A DNA stretch of 64,000 nt from positions 4,264,142 through 4,328,141 of the forward strand of contig NC_135565.1 in NCBI RefSeq assembly GCF_964340395.1, read 5' to 3'. This document shows, piece after piece, positions 1 to 11,794 of the stretch. The notes beneath the pieces were generated by a model. It ran no database searches and was not told the DNA's origin. It saw only the letters and a program-made list of their open reading frames with translations. Position numbers and translations under genes: made by a program. Numbering within the stretch: position 1 is the stretch's first letter; each line of letters begins with the position of its first letter. This DNA is from Glandiceps talaboti (lineage: Eukaryota > Hemichordata > Enteropneusta > Spengelidae).

Positions 1-119
1 AATGTGACGTCGTCGTGGGTCGGTCCTACACCACCAGCAGTGATAACATGTGTAAATTTAGATGAAAATTCGGCAATTTCTTTGGCAATTACAGGTAGTT
101 GGTCACCAATGACTGATAT
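1..119 (-). CDS. FLAD1: FLAD1-like exon, runs off the left edge
   Basis: Acceptor aaattttcag then ATA TCA GTC. It reads [18 protein letters not shown], then [17 protein letters not shown], the GGxGPTHDD loop of MoaB/Mog-like domains. It joins the 2283-2189 exon in phase 0. Confidence 0.88.
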   Translation of the reverse strand, partial: MSVIGDQLPVIAKEIAEFSSKFTHVITAGGVGPTHDDVT

Positions 120-2283
120 CTGAAAATTTACAAAAAAGACAACCAACTTGAACATACATGTAACTATGAAAGTTAAGGTTCCAGGTAAGTAAATAACAGA
201 AAGTTTATTTATTTCATGTCTTTCCAATCAGATCAAAATCCAATATAGTAAATGTGACTTGATTTGTTCATGTACCTCTATATCCTATATTTCTTGTTTT
301 GTTGTTTGTTTTAGATTTTGTTGTTTTGGAGTGATCACTGCTGACAAAATGTAGCAAGAAATTACAATCTTGCTATTTTATTACTCATGTACATGTAGAA
401 TACAATGTATGCAGTTTCTTACTGCTTTTTGTCAGGTTATAGTGAGTGGTCAATTCAAACAGGTTGTAAGTAGTTTATACAAAAAGTCATAGCAGTATGT
501 TGGGACTCATTACATAAAGATATGGTGAATGATATACAAAACTTCACCTGGTTTAAAGGCAGGGTTTGAAATTAACTTGTTTCTATGATAGTCCCAGTGG
601 GATAACAATTTCAGAAATTGGTAGCCCAAGAATGATTGACCCCATATTCCTGAACTGTAAACAGTCAGTTCCTCTATTAGAAGTAATGTTTGTTATTAAA
701 ATACTTTCATATCCGTAAATCTTCCATCCTTTAAATCATTGCTTCAGAAATCTATCTCAAGGACACAGTTTATACAACTGTTTTACAAGCGTTTCAACTT
801 TAACAGATATTTTTTGTTTATTGAAATATTCTTATGCTATTTTAAACTAATGAAACATGTTGAATCATGTCCAATAACTGGGGGAATCATTCACCAGAAA
901 TTTGTTAAATTGAAAAATTACATTATTATCATTATTACACTACATGGTCTGCAACTTGTTAATATTTTCACTATTTTTGTTTCCAAATAAGAATTTACTT
1001 ATATTTTACCCTTCACTGTCATTTGTTTAATGACTAGTCGTCACTTGCAAAATTCCCACCAAATAAAACATTATTCGTTAGTTGGAAACAAACTTTTTCT
1101 ATACCTCTGCCAGACAACTGTTATTTTTTACACCTACAATGTAGTGTTAATTCTATCTGGACTGGGCCTTTATAAATACAGCTGTATTGTTATTTACTAC
1201 AGTATCTTTACCTACCCACCAATAAGTAAAGTTCATTTGTTACCCTTTAATATTGATCCATGAAAGTCACTGGTCATTTCAAAATGACAATTATATCTCT
1301 GAAGACATGTTATATCTCACTTTGTCCTACTTCAGATAATTATGATTTTACGTCAGGTGCTATGTGTCCTTGTAAAATCTACAATATTGAAGTCATGTAT
1401 CAATGAAGTGGTGGAATTCCTTGACCTTTGACCTCTTGATTCTATGTACATTGTGTACTTCTTTGTGAACACATTGTGTTCTATACATCTGTAGTTAGTC
1501 AACAAGTTGTTCTTACTATCCTGGAATAAATTTCTTTTTCTACATTTCCCTAAAAGTTTATGTTACTGTCATAAAATTACAGTGAGGGCCTCATATTTTT
1601 CTTTGAAAGTGATAATTCTGTCAGTCTTGAAAATTTAAATTTAATCACCCATTTGCTAATTTTGTCTGACCTTGGCAATGTTGTACACACCTTTTTTCCT
1701 TTATCTTTGCCTGGGCTACATACAAAATATTTTCACAAGAGGGAGGGCAGGAGGGAGGGAGGGGTGGGGGAGGGGGGTAATATCACTGTCATCATTATGA
1801 ACATACCAATGTCAATGATCGACCAAGACCTAAAACTGGTGCAAACTGGAGTGAACATTTTATCCAATAACCAACATATACTCATTGTGTATGGTGGCAG
1901 CCACGTACTGCCAGCAAAAATTAAGTTTAGTAAAGTGTAGTTTTCAACATAACGTGAGTCTTACCTTTTAATACAGATCAACTGTTTCACATGTGGTCCA
2001 CTACTCATTGACTAAATTTGACTATCTTATCACACGTTGTATGCTGTATATGTACCTTGCCCCATTTCAACAAAATTCTAGAATGTTCTGGTTTGTGATT
2101 GACAGGTGACCTTTAAATCCTGGAGGGTCTATGGTTCGGTTTACAATTAAGCAAAAATTAATTAATGATGGAAAGGTTTGACACTTACCCTTTGAACTTT
2201 GACACCTAAGGAGTACAACTGTTTACAGAGGAAGAACGAATTTGTGTCCTGAGTGTGTCCTTTTAAAATCTCATCACCAATAA
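1..2283 (-). CDS. FLAD1: FAD synthase (FLAD1-like), N-terminal MoaB/Mog-like domain, partial gene
   Basis: Two minus-strand exons (2283-2189 and 119-1) join in phase 0 and read as the molybdopterin-binding (MoaB/Mog-like) domain at the N terminus of animal FAD synthase. Visible motifs are [14 protein letters not shown] in the first exon and [15 protein letters not shown] in the second, both signatures of this family. FLAD1 makes FAD from FMN and ATP through its C-terminal PAPS-reductase-like domain, which would lie beyond the left edge. The 5' end was not identified: the first visible exon begins at phase 1, so at least one earlier coding exon exists upstream, perhaps in the CpG-richer stretch near 2.5-3.0 kb. 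No frameshift or stop is seen. Identity is secure; completeness is not. Confidence 0.88.
122..2188. other. FLAD1 intron
   Basis: AT-rich with no coding signal on either strand. A purine-rich G-tract lies at about 1741-1780. Short open frames here have no domain pattern and no splice context. Confidence 0.6.
2189..2283 (-). CDS. FLAD1: FLAD1-like exon ([14 protein letters not shown])
   Basis: Acceptor ttctccag then TT ATT GGT GAT; donor AAAGG|GTAAGT. The exon is 95 nt, phase 1 in and phase 0 out. It reads [18 protein letters not shown] and continues to a KVQR end, matching the start of the MoaB-like domain. Confidence 0.88.
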
Positions 2284-2469
2284 CTGGAGAAATGTAACAA
2301 AAGATACGAATTACCATATTGTATTGAATCAATGTATGGGCGGTTATAAAAGGATGTGAGATATATGATAGTAATATACTAGTAATAGGTTGTGTTACCA
2401 TGATCATGGATGTATTAGTGATAATACATCCATGCCACGATGCACAATTGGGTCAGTGCACATGTACAT

Positions 2470-3430
2470 GTATAGTCTAGCTGCTATAAAACCTCGGATG
2501 TTCTTTCGATACAAATTTCAATACGACACATGACCGAACATCGCTATCGAGGATGGAACATCGGAGTTCGGGCAAGCCCTCTCTGTGAACTTCGTTCGTT
2601 TATCGTATCGGAAGTAAGAAAGTCCGAACGTCTGGCAGCAAGACTAGTGTATGTACTACATTTGTAAGTCCAGTCATCACACTAACCTGAATACTAACTA
2701 ACTAACGTACGTCTTGGCTTCAACAAATACGAACGATCAATGTTCAATGTCCGAAATGTTCGTCGTCAACCGTTTCACATACACTGTGTGACGCCCGTTG
2801 GTATTGTGTCTGTTGTAGTGCTAGAATGACGTGTTTTTCAATTGAAGAGCGGAAACTGTGTATACGAGTGCTTCGTGTCAGGCGTATTGTTTGCAAATTT
2901 TACCCACAAAACAAACCCGGACGCAATCAGATTCGACCTGATCGACAAACGCGCAACGTTCGAAATAGTATTACTTCTGGTGCAGTGATAATGCCTTCTC
3001 TCGTACTATGTACTGTGGAGTGTGGTAGCGGCTTACTCGAATTAGTATCACTTACTTATAATTCCTGCTGTTGGTTCGCCTTCTGACATTGTCTTATTAC
3101 TGTTTAGGTGTCGAACAAGTGAACCAAGGCGGCGAAACGACTTGGAGATTGATGAATGGGATAGAAACATAATCAGAACACGATCACGCCAGCATGATCA
3201 ATCAGCTGATTCAAAAGTCAAAGGTCACCAATACTTTACAAAGCCTCGGTTTGGGACAAAAAGTTGGGCCAAACAAAAGCGCAGCAAACAGTGCAGTGCA
3301 GTGCTAGCCACCAAGCTACACAAGAGTTTTGCCTTTGTGATAATCGGAATTCGACCTGTTGAAGCTATTTTGAGACATAACCTAGCATCTATGATAAACT
3401 TTGTATTTTCCTACAATGCTGAATGGGGAT
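2470..3430. promoter_or_regulatory. CpG-richer block, possible FLAD1 5' region
   Basis: This block holds many more CpG dinucleotides (runs such as tcgaggatgg and gttcgtcgtc) than the surrounding AT-rich DNA, and lies just upstream of the first recognised FLAD1 exon. It may contain the promoter and first exon. A possible minus-strand donor (ATTCAG|GTTAGT) lies near 2685. Two plus-strand open frames here match no family I recognise. Promoter status is inference. Confidence 0.3.
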
Positions 3431-4230
3431 AATGAAAACGACAACACGTAATACTTTGATTACAACGGTTAGAAATGAAAACTCAAATCAACTTGGCTAG
3501 ACCTTTGTGTCTCAGCGCAATCTAATTAAAATTTGATATAGTGAATATTGCTAAATTTCTTTATTTATCTCCATTTCCCTCGTACATTGTGTTTTTTTTG
3601 ACATTCTTTTTGTGATTGCATTCTTGCAAGGTACAAAGTGCTCGAACCGTATTCCCATCCCAGATTTTAATTACGTATTGAAACCCAGCCGTTTTTGTGG
3701 ACAGTGGAGAGGCCTCTTCGTTAATTTGAAGTGCATGCGTATAAAATGTATGAGCTGTATATATCATGGATTTTCTTTTCAGTGCAGTGAACGGTCAAAA
3801 GCTTATTAAATGCCAACATCTCGAAAGTACTAGAATAAAAATTATATACGTCGGGTCTCTCTCTGCAACGTCTATGATTGAATAAACCATGCCGATATTA
3901 ATTGTTCATACGCAAACTTTGAGGGTTGAAATTCTTGTTCATCAAAAGAAACGAAAGGTGCACGGACTGCAGAGTCGGGCGTGGGCGGCGCTGTATCAAT
4001 AAGCAAACTAAATAGCGTCGCAGAAACATAAACTTTTTACCACCGACAAGTTACTTGTCTAGTAAGATGTTTGCATTATGATTTATGTGTGCAAGTATTT
4101 TAGTTATACAAAACAGATACTGAAAAATATTACAAACAATCAACCAAGTAACCTGATGCACTGAAATTAGAGCCAAGGGACGATTTGAAATAGGGACGGC
4201 GCACGGCGCACCTTATGTATATATATATGC

Positions 4231-4365
4231 CAAGTAAGATACAGGGGCATTACACAGTGTTTCACGCTGTTGCGATCATCAGACGACTAAAGATACCGTT
4301 AGTCATCTGATGATCGCAACATCGTGAAAAACTGTGTACCGGCCCCTGTGACGGTATCTTACTTG
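4231..4365. mobile_element. Foldback (MITE-like) inverted repeat
   Basis: Left arm 4231-4289 (caagtaagatac... to gacgacta) and right arm 4300-4365 are near-perfect reverse complements with a loop of about 10 nt. Differences are a few substitutions and a small indel. No coding capacity. Confidence 0.75.
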
Positions 4366-5269
4366 ATACTGTGTTATTTATACCGCTCTACATACATATG
4401 TATTGATCACTGTTTACTCCAGTATAGATAATATTATGTATTGAGTATATTAATATAATAATAATCCCAAAGTTACACGATATATATACAAAACAAAGAG
4501 AAAAGAAAAGTTTTCTGACGTTAATCCAAGCATTTGTCAACCCAAGCACAGGAGTGTTAAAATGCTAAAAGAATGCACACATGTATTTAGAATTCAATTC
4601 ATATCTGTCGTGTCCTTAGACATTGATGAACTATTTAATAGCCGTATCTAATTGTCTTAATCAGAAAATAGCTCCAATGGCGTTGTAGCACACCTGTATA
4701 AAGTTTTATTTTTAGCACAACTGAACCGTGGTTCAATAGTGCCATAGACATGTTGAAATGTGATATTTGGTCAAAAAGTCCAAAACTACTGGACAGATTG
4801 GCCTGAAATTAAGTGGGAATGTTCTTGGGGTGTTTAGTTTAAGAATTGTTCATGGCACGATGATCCCATCAGTGATGTGCAAATTATTAGTGCTAAAATT
4901 TGTCTTTTTGGTCTAACATCTGTAATCCAAAACTACTGAGCAGATTGGAATGGAAGTTAATTCGGATGCCTATAGGGATTTGTACATGAAGATGTGGTCA
5001 AAATATGATCATCCCATTAGCAATATGCAAATTAGGTCTACAGATCTCTCAATTTTGGTAAAAAAATTATAACTTGAAAAGTACATGGTGATTATTCTAT
5101 TTTTAAAGATGCATGCGAGACCTGGATGGTCTCAACAAAACTCGTCTCAAAGGGTTATCAAAAGTGCTGACCTATTTAAAAAAAAATATTAATGTTTATA
5201 TACACCAAAATTGTACAGTTGGTATGGGCAGTATCTTTGTTGCTGGGCCAATAATATGTCATTTTATGA

Positions 5270-5800
5270 TAGTTTAGCTACTTGCCTAACCATCGATGTT
5301 GGTATTTTAGCAATACACATCACCATTTCACTGTTACTATGGGTGTGGTATTTTTCCTCGGCATATTTTAAAATCTTTTATTCACCTGCCTACCAATCCC
5401 AGTTTTCAGTTTTGCCATATATAACATCATCTGGTTCTTGCTATGGGCGTGGTCTTGTTGCTAGGCATATTTGCATACATTTTGAATCATTATTCACTAG
5501 CCTACCCATCCCTGTTGTTATCTTTGCAATATACATCATCATTTCACTGTTACCAAGGGCGGGGTCCTCTTGCTGGGCATATTTGTGTACATTTTTGAAT
5601 ATTTCTTCACTTCATTTATCCCTGTTATTATCTTAGTGATATCCTTCATCATTTGGCTGGGCGTGGTCTTGTAGCTAGGCACATTTGAATACATTTTTCG
5701 AATCTTTATTCACTAGCGTACCCATCCCTGTTATCTTTGTAATATACCTCACCATTTAATTGCTGCTAAGGGCGTGATCATGGTTGCTAGGGCCAGTGTT
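5270..5800. repeat. Degenerate tandem array, unit roughly 115-120 bp
   Basis: About five copies of a unit containing 'cactagcctacccatccctgtt', 'atcatttcactgttac' and 'gggcgtggtcttgttgctag'-like segments, each with indels. The array lies inside the 4709-6124 element. The 141-residue open frame across it is a by-product of the repeat. Confidence 0.65.
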
Positions 5801-5947
5801 GTCAACCTATTTTGAACAATAACTGCAGAATAACACCACCTAAATGTGATTCGATTATTTTGCTTTGAACAATTTCTTAATGAGACACCAGTGTCCCCAC
5901 CAAATACCAAGTCAATCGGTGAGCCGTTTTTTTTAGTTTTAGTCATC

Positions 5948-5979
<32 letters not shown>

Positions 5980-6008
5980 TACACCCACCTACACAGACAG
6001 ACAGAGAA

Positions 6009-6041
<33 letters not shown>

Positions 6042-6072
6042 TAGACAGACAGACAGACGGACAGACAGACAC
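5948..6072. repeat. Compound microsatellite (CA)n-(AGAC)n
   Basis: A (CA)n run followed by about twenty AGAC-type tetramers, near the right TIR of the 4709-6124 element. The open frames through it on both strands are simple-sequence artefacts. Confidence 0.9.
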
Positions 6073-6124
6073 CGTACCATGCCTATAGTACTACTGAACC
6101 TTATCAGTTCAGTTGTGCTAAAAA

Positions 6125-7154
6125 GCAAATCAAGCACTAAAGTGAGTAATATTTGCTTGTATAATTATTATCGAATTATAAAGCTTTCGAAAAGATTAAA
6201 AGACGAAACATAAGAGCAAACAAACAAACAAACAAAAGGTAACACTTTGTGATTAAATAATTCACACAGACTTTCTGACAAGTTGCCAAAATTACACAAT
6301 ACAGGTACACATCCTAGAATATCATTCAAAAACAGTAATGATACGATATAATCCATTATTACGTCATCGGTTTTGCACCGAATCCCCTATTTTCTTTTAC
6401 ATCATATGTTTGATATTACGTCAGTTGTGTTTGTATTACGTCATTTATTTGCGTTACGTCATCAGTTTTGCATATCTTCATTTGTTCTGGATTACGGTTG
6501 TATTCCTCAACATTACGTCATCTATTTTTTATTGCGTCATTTTTTAGTTGGATTTTGGTACGACATGGAAATAAATTGATTCAGTACGCTGACATCTTCA
6601 GAGGTCAAATTCCACTGTACACATTCCTAGATACAGAGGAATAGAAATATAACATTTGAACAGATAGTTATCTGTTGGTGAGGTGTAGAATGTTACATCA
6701 CTTGCATTATACATGAATACGTATACCATTTAATGGTACGGTGTACACTGACTCGATATTCCACTTTCAATCACGGGTAAGCACAGGTAATCTAATCACA
6801 CTGTTTCGCCATGATGATGTTCCCATATATGGGGAGGTGGTAATAAACACACACACATGACCTAGTGTTTATTTGTGTTTACTCAATTTGTTCACAAATC
6901 GCTTTCTTTTTTCAATTATTGAGTTACAAAAATAAACTTGGGGTATGGATGTTTCACATTGTCATTTATTTCAAGTAGAAAAGTTGAATTGAATTATGAG
7001 GTAATCAATATAGCCAAGCAAATGTGTGTATCTTCCATAGAAAAAAGATACCGATTTATCACCCATATTATCACTTTAATTTCATAGATCCTCGCGCCAC
7101 AAAGACAAATGAACATTGAATTCCGAACGTCAAAATCAGTAAAATTGACAGAAA
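6125..7154. other. Intergenic DNA, no gene seen
   Basis: AT-rich. 6355-6540 has repeated 'attacgtcat' words spaced irregularly. No domain or splice pattern on either strand. Confidence 0.5.
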
Positions 7155-7160
7155 TTTATT
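7155..7160 (-). terminator. Poly(A) signal AATAAA for gene C
   Basis: tttatt on the plus strand reads AATAAA on the minus strand, about 40 nt past the TGA. It supports gene C ending here rather than continuing into an effector exon. Confidence 0.5.
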
Positions 7161-7198
7161 GTAGTGAATGTATGATATAAAAGACTATTACTTACATT

Positions 7199-7464
7199 TC
7201 AATCTTCAAGACGTTCTGCTTTCACATTTGAGGTGGTTCCAAAACCTTTCTTAAATCTTTCTCCAACTTCTGTTGCTAGGTTATATTTACGTACGGTTTT
7301 GATCAGACCAACGAGAACTGTGGACTTTTGGGATGATAGGTGTTGTTTGTCTTGCAATGCCTTGAATAACATAAATGCGCTGGAACCAATAGTTTCAATC
7401 TCTACTGCATTGAGTGGCTTTTCTGTCAAGGTACCAGCCATTCTAGCCATGTGTTCCACTTCAC
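7199..7464 (-). CDS. Gene C exon 2, ends in TGA
   Basis: Acceptor attacacacag|GTGAAG, 266 nt, phase 1 in. It encodes helices 2-6 of the death-fold domain. The last residues (TTSNVKAERLED) occupy the position where the paralogue at 20718 has its splice donor. A GTAAGT motif lies just beyond the stop (7190-7195). Confidence 0.82.
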
Positions 7465-8736
7465 CTGTGTGTAATGATATACCAGATGTAAACTGAATGG
7501 CTCCCGTAAGAGCAAAATGGAATGTTGTATTCCTACATACATTGTTAATGTTGGAATGCAAAATACTGAGTTATAGCTATTATACATGGTGTGCACCTTA
7601 AATTGACAAATAGTAATACCAATCTATGAGAAATCACAAATTTTGTTTTATAACTTAAGATATGTTTTAATTAAATCAATTAAATGAAAATTAACTATAT
7701 GAATTGTGAAGCTTTCATTGCCCTTATCGAAAAAAAAAATTATTCAAATGAACCTTTAATAATGTAAGTTACATCAACAAGCTTTAAAGAGGACATGCAC
7801 TTCTTTACTATCAATGCATGTACTAAGCTACCTGCAATATAAGTTTGTATTCAAAGGACATTGCTTAAATTATCCAAGATTATTATTTATGCAAAATTAC
7901 AAATCACAATTAAAAAGTACATAAGAAATAACATCACACACGTGTGTTTGTTATGGTTGATGTATGTACTACATTATATGAATTTGAGTCTTACATTCTT
8001 AAAATATAGCCTAATTACTGAATAGAAATAATTTCAGAAATGATTCATTAATTTTGTATGCCTACAGGCTTTATATAAATATGTGTGTTTTGTTATGGTT
8101 GATGTATATGTCAAATTATATGTGATTTGAATAGTGTATTCTTAAGATATAGCTTAATTACTGAAAATCATTAGTTATTCAAATTATGTTTGAACAGTGA
8201 AAACTATGTCGTAAAACTCACCAAACATGTGCACATTGCTATGGTTGATAAATATACCACATTACATGAAATTTAAACCGTGTATTATTAAGATATTGCC
8301 AAATTATCGAAAATAATTAATTATGCAAATTACTCGTTAAAATATAACACTATGCCAAGAGGCATTATACGACATATATGCTTTGTTATGGTTGATGTAT
8401 GTACCGATGGTGCGCTTGTGAAATTTGAAATGTGCATTCTTTAGATATGGCTTAATTACTGAAAAATTATGCAAATTACGCATCAAAACAAACATTAAGG
8501 ACACATGCGCTTTGCTAAGGTTAAGATTATTGTATGTACCAAATTATATTGAATTGGAAGTATGCACTTTTAATACATAGCCTAATTTCTAAAACCATCA
8601 ATTGCGCAAATGATTTAATAATATTCAATGCACGTGGATGTTTACCGAAATCTAATCATTTCTTTTAATCATTAGATGGAAGATATGTTGCAAATTTCAT
8701 TAGAATCGATGCAGTGAGTTTTGAGATGTTTTTGGT

Positions 8737-8791
<55 letters not shown>

Positions 8792-8946
8792 TCACTCACT
8801 CACTCACCCACTCACTCACTCACTCAAAAGTATACAATTACATCCCCTTATACAGAGGTAAAAACGAAAATGTGCAATTACGTAAACTTGATACCTTTAA
8901 CGAATTTACCACCAAGGTCATTCAGGTATTCTTCAAACGGATCCAT
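7199..8946 (-). CDS. Solo death-fold (DED-like) protein, gene C, 105 aa
   Basis: Two exons (8946-8895, ATG; 7464-7199, stop TGA) join in phase 1 to give 105 residues. The protein starts MDPFEEYLNDLGGKF and continues EVEHMARMAGTL, LFKALQ and a final GERFKKGF. It aligns along its whole length with the N-terminal domain of the phosphorylase fusion encoded at 17-23 kb, with the intron at the same place and phase. The pattern of about 90 residues with a late L-rich pair of helices fits a death-fold domain, best DED-like, but the subtype is inferred. No signal peptide or membrane segment, so probably cytosolic. After KKGF come about ten residues then a stop, with no effector domain. An AATAAA on the minus strand (7155-7160) lies about 40 nt past the stop. 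Likely role: homotypic adaptor or decoy for the fusion protein (inference). Confidence 0.8.
7481..8868 (+). mobile_element. Hairpin-ended tandem-repeat element (HINE-like), copy 1, fills gene C intron
   Basis: Begins accagatgtaaactgaatgg and ends near acatccccttatacagagg. The interior holds about six divergent units of roughly 140-165 bp, each with a 'gttatggttgatgtatgtac' segment, a 'gcctaattactgaaa' segment and a 'ttatgcaaatt' segment, then a (CA)n/(CTCA)n tract at 8739-8825. Other copies lie at 27.8, 29.9, 37.0 and 45.9 kb. It occupies nearly the whole intron of gene C. Confidence 0.7.
8739..8825. repeat. Microsatellite (CA)n then (CTCA)n
   Basis: About 23 CA dinucleotides followed by CTCA tetramers, near the end of the repeat element in the gene C intron. 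Confidence 0.9.
8895..8946 (-). CDS. Gene C exon 1 (MDPFEEYLNDLGG)
   Basis: ATG at 8946, donor AAAG|GTATCA, 17 codons plus 1 nt. The start is chosen because all three paralogues have ATG just before the shared PFxxYLxxLxGxF motif. Confidence 0.78.
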
Positions 8947-10010
8947 ATCAAATGTCTTTACTACAGTACTGGACAACAACGGCAACTACACAATACTGTA
9001 TAATACAATAAGGATAAATTTAAATGTTATCGATTTTATCAGTGAGTTAATATTCTCATAATAAAGCAAGTTCTCAATGTCAGTCATCCCAATGCAACGG
9101 TTCACACTGGTAATGTGTATTGGTGACGTCACAATTGAGCCCTCGTCGCTCCTTAAATTCTGCTCAACGGAACCACCCAAAAGCGCAAAAGTTGTGAATT
9201 AGGAGAGCGAGCTCGAGTTTGCACGCAGAGCAAATAAACATAAACAGACATCGTATCTTTACATGGGGCAAATCAAACTGTGCCCTTTGCACTTTGCCTT
9301 CCTATACATACAGTCAACGTGAATTCACAACAGGTGATACCACGATTACATTTATATACACAACACATCAAGTTTAATGCGCCATTTGTATAGGTAACAA
9401 TGTTACGGTGTAGTACCGTTGCCTATATATTTCCATCATACATACACATCTGAAAACGAAACTGATGTGTAGATATAACCAGACTCTACTTCCGGTATGA
9501 AAATGGAATTTCATAGATTATTGAACCAATCCCAAAACTATATCACGTGACATAACAATGAAGTTAGGATTTATAGTCATTTATAGAGCAAACCAAGTTA
9601 CACCAAACTGAAAGTACTTTTAAAATAGTTACCAATATTATCAATTTTTAAAGTAAAAGCCATGATTTTACTTACCTACACACCTACGGTTGCCAATATT
9701 TTGAGCCGGGGTCGGTCTTTTCCTCGTACCCGCTTCAAGGACCCTCGTTCGCAGTAGGGACGGGATGCCAAAAGTTGACGGTTAACTAAGAAACACGTTT
9801 ATTTGTCGTACATATATTAGTTGGAAAATTGCTTTCAATAACCTTAAGATGACATTTTGGGGACATGGTCGTCAAAATTGTCCATATCAAGCTTATAGCG
9901 AATATATGTATATATAATGTATTGTCTCACGTGTATACATGTATAAATGACCTAGTTTGGGCTGTTTCAACGAACTGCATGCATGTCATCAAAAACTTCC
10001 GTCAATCAAT
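8947..10010 (-). promoter_or_regulatory. Gene C 5' flank, duplicated at 23.2-24.6 kb
   Basis: The sequence upstream of the gene C start matches that upstream of the fusion gene start in collinear blocks: 'tttatcagtgagttaatattc' (about 9035 and 23357), 'gcactttgccttc' (9288) with 'gcattttgccttc' (23937), 'cacgtgacata-caatgaag' (9545 and 24181), and 'cgaactgca' followed by 'gtcatcaaa' (9970 and 24588). Both copies keep a minus-strand donor motif (acttac at 9670-9675 and 24305-24310), suggesting a noncoding first exon. Promoter and 5' UTR function is inferred. Confidence 0.5.
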
Positions 10011-11790
10011 AACATAACCTGTGACGTACATAGCACTTTGCATGACCACTAACTCTGAATGAATGACTGTGCAATAAACAGATTTAAATAAAAGAATGTA
10101 GCAAAAGACTGTTAATGTATCTAAATGTTAGTTTCTCTGCTTCCAATGAGGTGAAACATTATGTGACCCATCATGAAATATTAAGTGTTTTCAGTCTGCA
10201 GATTATCAGATATATACCTGTCAACATGTACATGATGTAAATTAGCCAGCCAAACTGTTTAGTATAGGCACGAAATTTAAAAGAGCCGAACGCAACCCTA
10301 CAACCCCCACTCAACCGACCTTAAGAAAATGCGAAATTAAAACATGTCACGGTATGACCTCCTAACATTATACAGTTTGGCAAATGTATGGCCGTGACAT
10401 TGACGACACAATAGAAAAGTGTACATGTAGCATTTGGCAAAGTTTTAATTAATTAATTAATGTATTGATATTATTTAAAGGGGCATAAACTGAGTTTATA
10501 TGTTTTGGGGATGTATTTTTTTCTGCATATTAAAATGTACTCACAGTATTCTACTTACTGATGTATACCTAACCATGATCACTTGTAATTGACTGAACTC
10601 AAACCTGGTATTCAGATAAAACTTATAAATCATCCGATGACGTAATTTATTATACGTATCAAAACATTTACAGGAACTCCCTACTATGTTAATAAAACTA
10701 AATTCAACAAATTCAACAATTGTTTTTATTTCATAGGTATACTAAATGAAGCTATATATAAAACGTGCACCTTATTAAAGTTAAATGGAACATATTACCT
10801 ATTTTGCATATGTGTGTTTACCATGCAGATACGAGAAACGACATCTTAAGTAAGTCGTTGAATTCCAATGTATAGTTGCGTGTCATGTGGTGATTGGTTA
10901 CGTCTAGGCGAGGTCTCCCACTAACACTAATGTTAGCCTCACTTGTTTGCAAATTAACTGTACGATGCGGTAATTGAGGCTATGTTCGGATAAAATAATC
11001 GTATTTATTTTGTTGAACTTAATAAGTGGTCGTTTATAGCTGCTGCTGATCATGACTTGAATGCATGGAAACCTTTACAAAAGTTAATTTATGCAAAAGA
11101 ATTATTTTATATGCGCATGCAAAGTTCATTGATGCAATTTAGTATCGTTACAGTAATCCACACGATTTTGAAAATTAATGTGAGATATACTACTGAGTAA
11201 GCCGAGATGTCGGCGTACTGATATAGACCTAAACTAAAACTATTGTAACGTTGTTCGATAGGTAGACTACACATGTAAATTTGGTGATAGCGATGCCCTC
11301 ATTGTGTTGATATAATCACCCTCTGATCACGATAAGCGCAAGATAGTGTAATACTGGAAGTTCCCAACATGAAATATCGTGGCGGTCATTAGAAATGCCA
11401 CTCTACTGTGAGTTTATTAATTAAGCTAATGTCCATCCCATATCTTATATCAACGGGTCGCAACAATAGTTTGTGTCCAGCTTAGGTACTAGCCGAATTA
11501 ACCCGTTTTCGACTGTCGTATATGTATTTATTGAAACAAAACAAACATTGTTCAATGAAGTGTTCTGGGTGTCTATTGCAAGGTGCACAAAATCAAAAGA
11601 TATCCCAACATTACAAATGTCTCTCCAATACATCATCATCTGGCGATATCTGACCTCTGAAAGGAAGGAAAGAATGTCTCTATTTTCAAAGAACTTGAAG
11701 ACAATTACTTTGTTGTGTATACTGTATTTACATTTGAAAATAGAATATTTCAAAACTTATATAAATCCTTCTCTCTTGTTTCATATGGTG
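10011..11790. other. Intergenic DNA between genes B and C
   Basis: AT-rich; no exon recognised. A tttatt at about 11525-11531 reads AATAAA on the minus strand and could serve gene B, about 265 nt past its stop. Confidence 0.45.
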
Positions 11791-11794
11791 TTCT

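Larger units (their letters stand above)
4709..6124. mobile_element. 1.4-kb non-autonomous element with perfect 18-bp TIRs
   Basis: TTTTTAGCACAACTGAAC at 4709-4726 is exactly the reverse complement of 6107-6124. Inside are a divergent tandem array (about 5270-5800) and a CA/AGAC microsatellite (5948-6072). No transposase reading frame is visible, so it would be mobilised in trans, if it is a DNA transposon. Confidence 0.7.

Noticed and set aside
3142-3432. 96-codon plus-strand open frame next to FLAD1
   Set aside because: No recognisable domain, no supported splice sites; kept only as part of a possible promoter block.
7560-8700. Regular repeats that might suggest a CRISPR-like array
   Set aside because: Units are diverged, over 140 bp, without constant repeat/variable spacer structure, and the DNA is a eukaryotic transposon interior.
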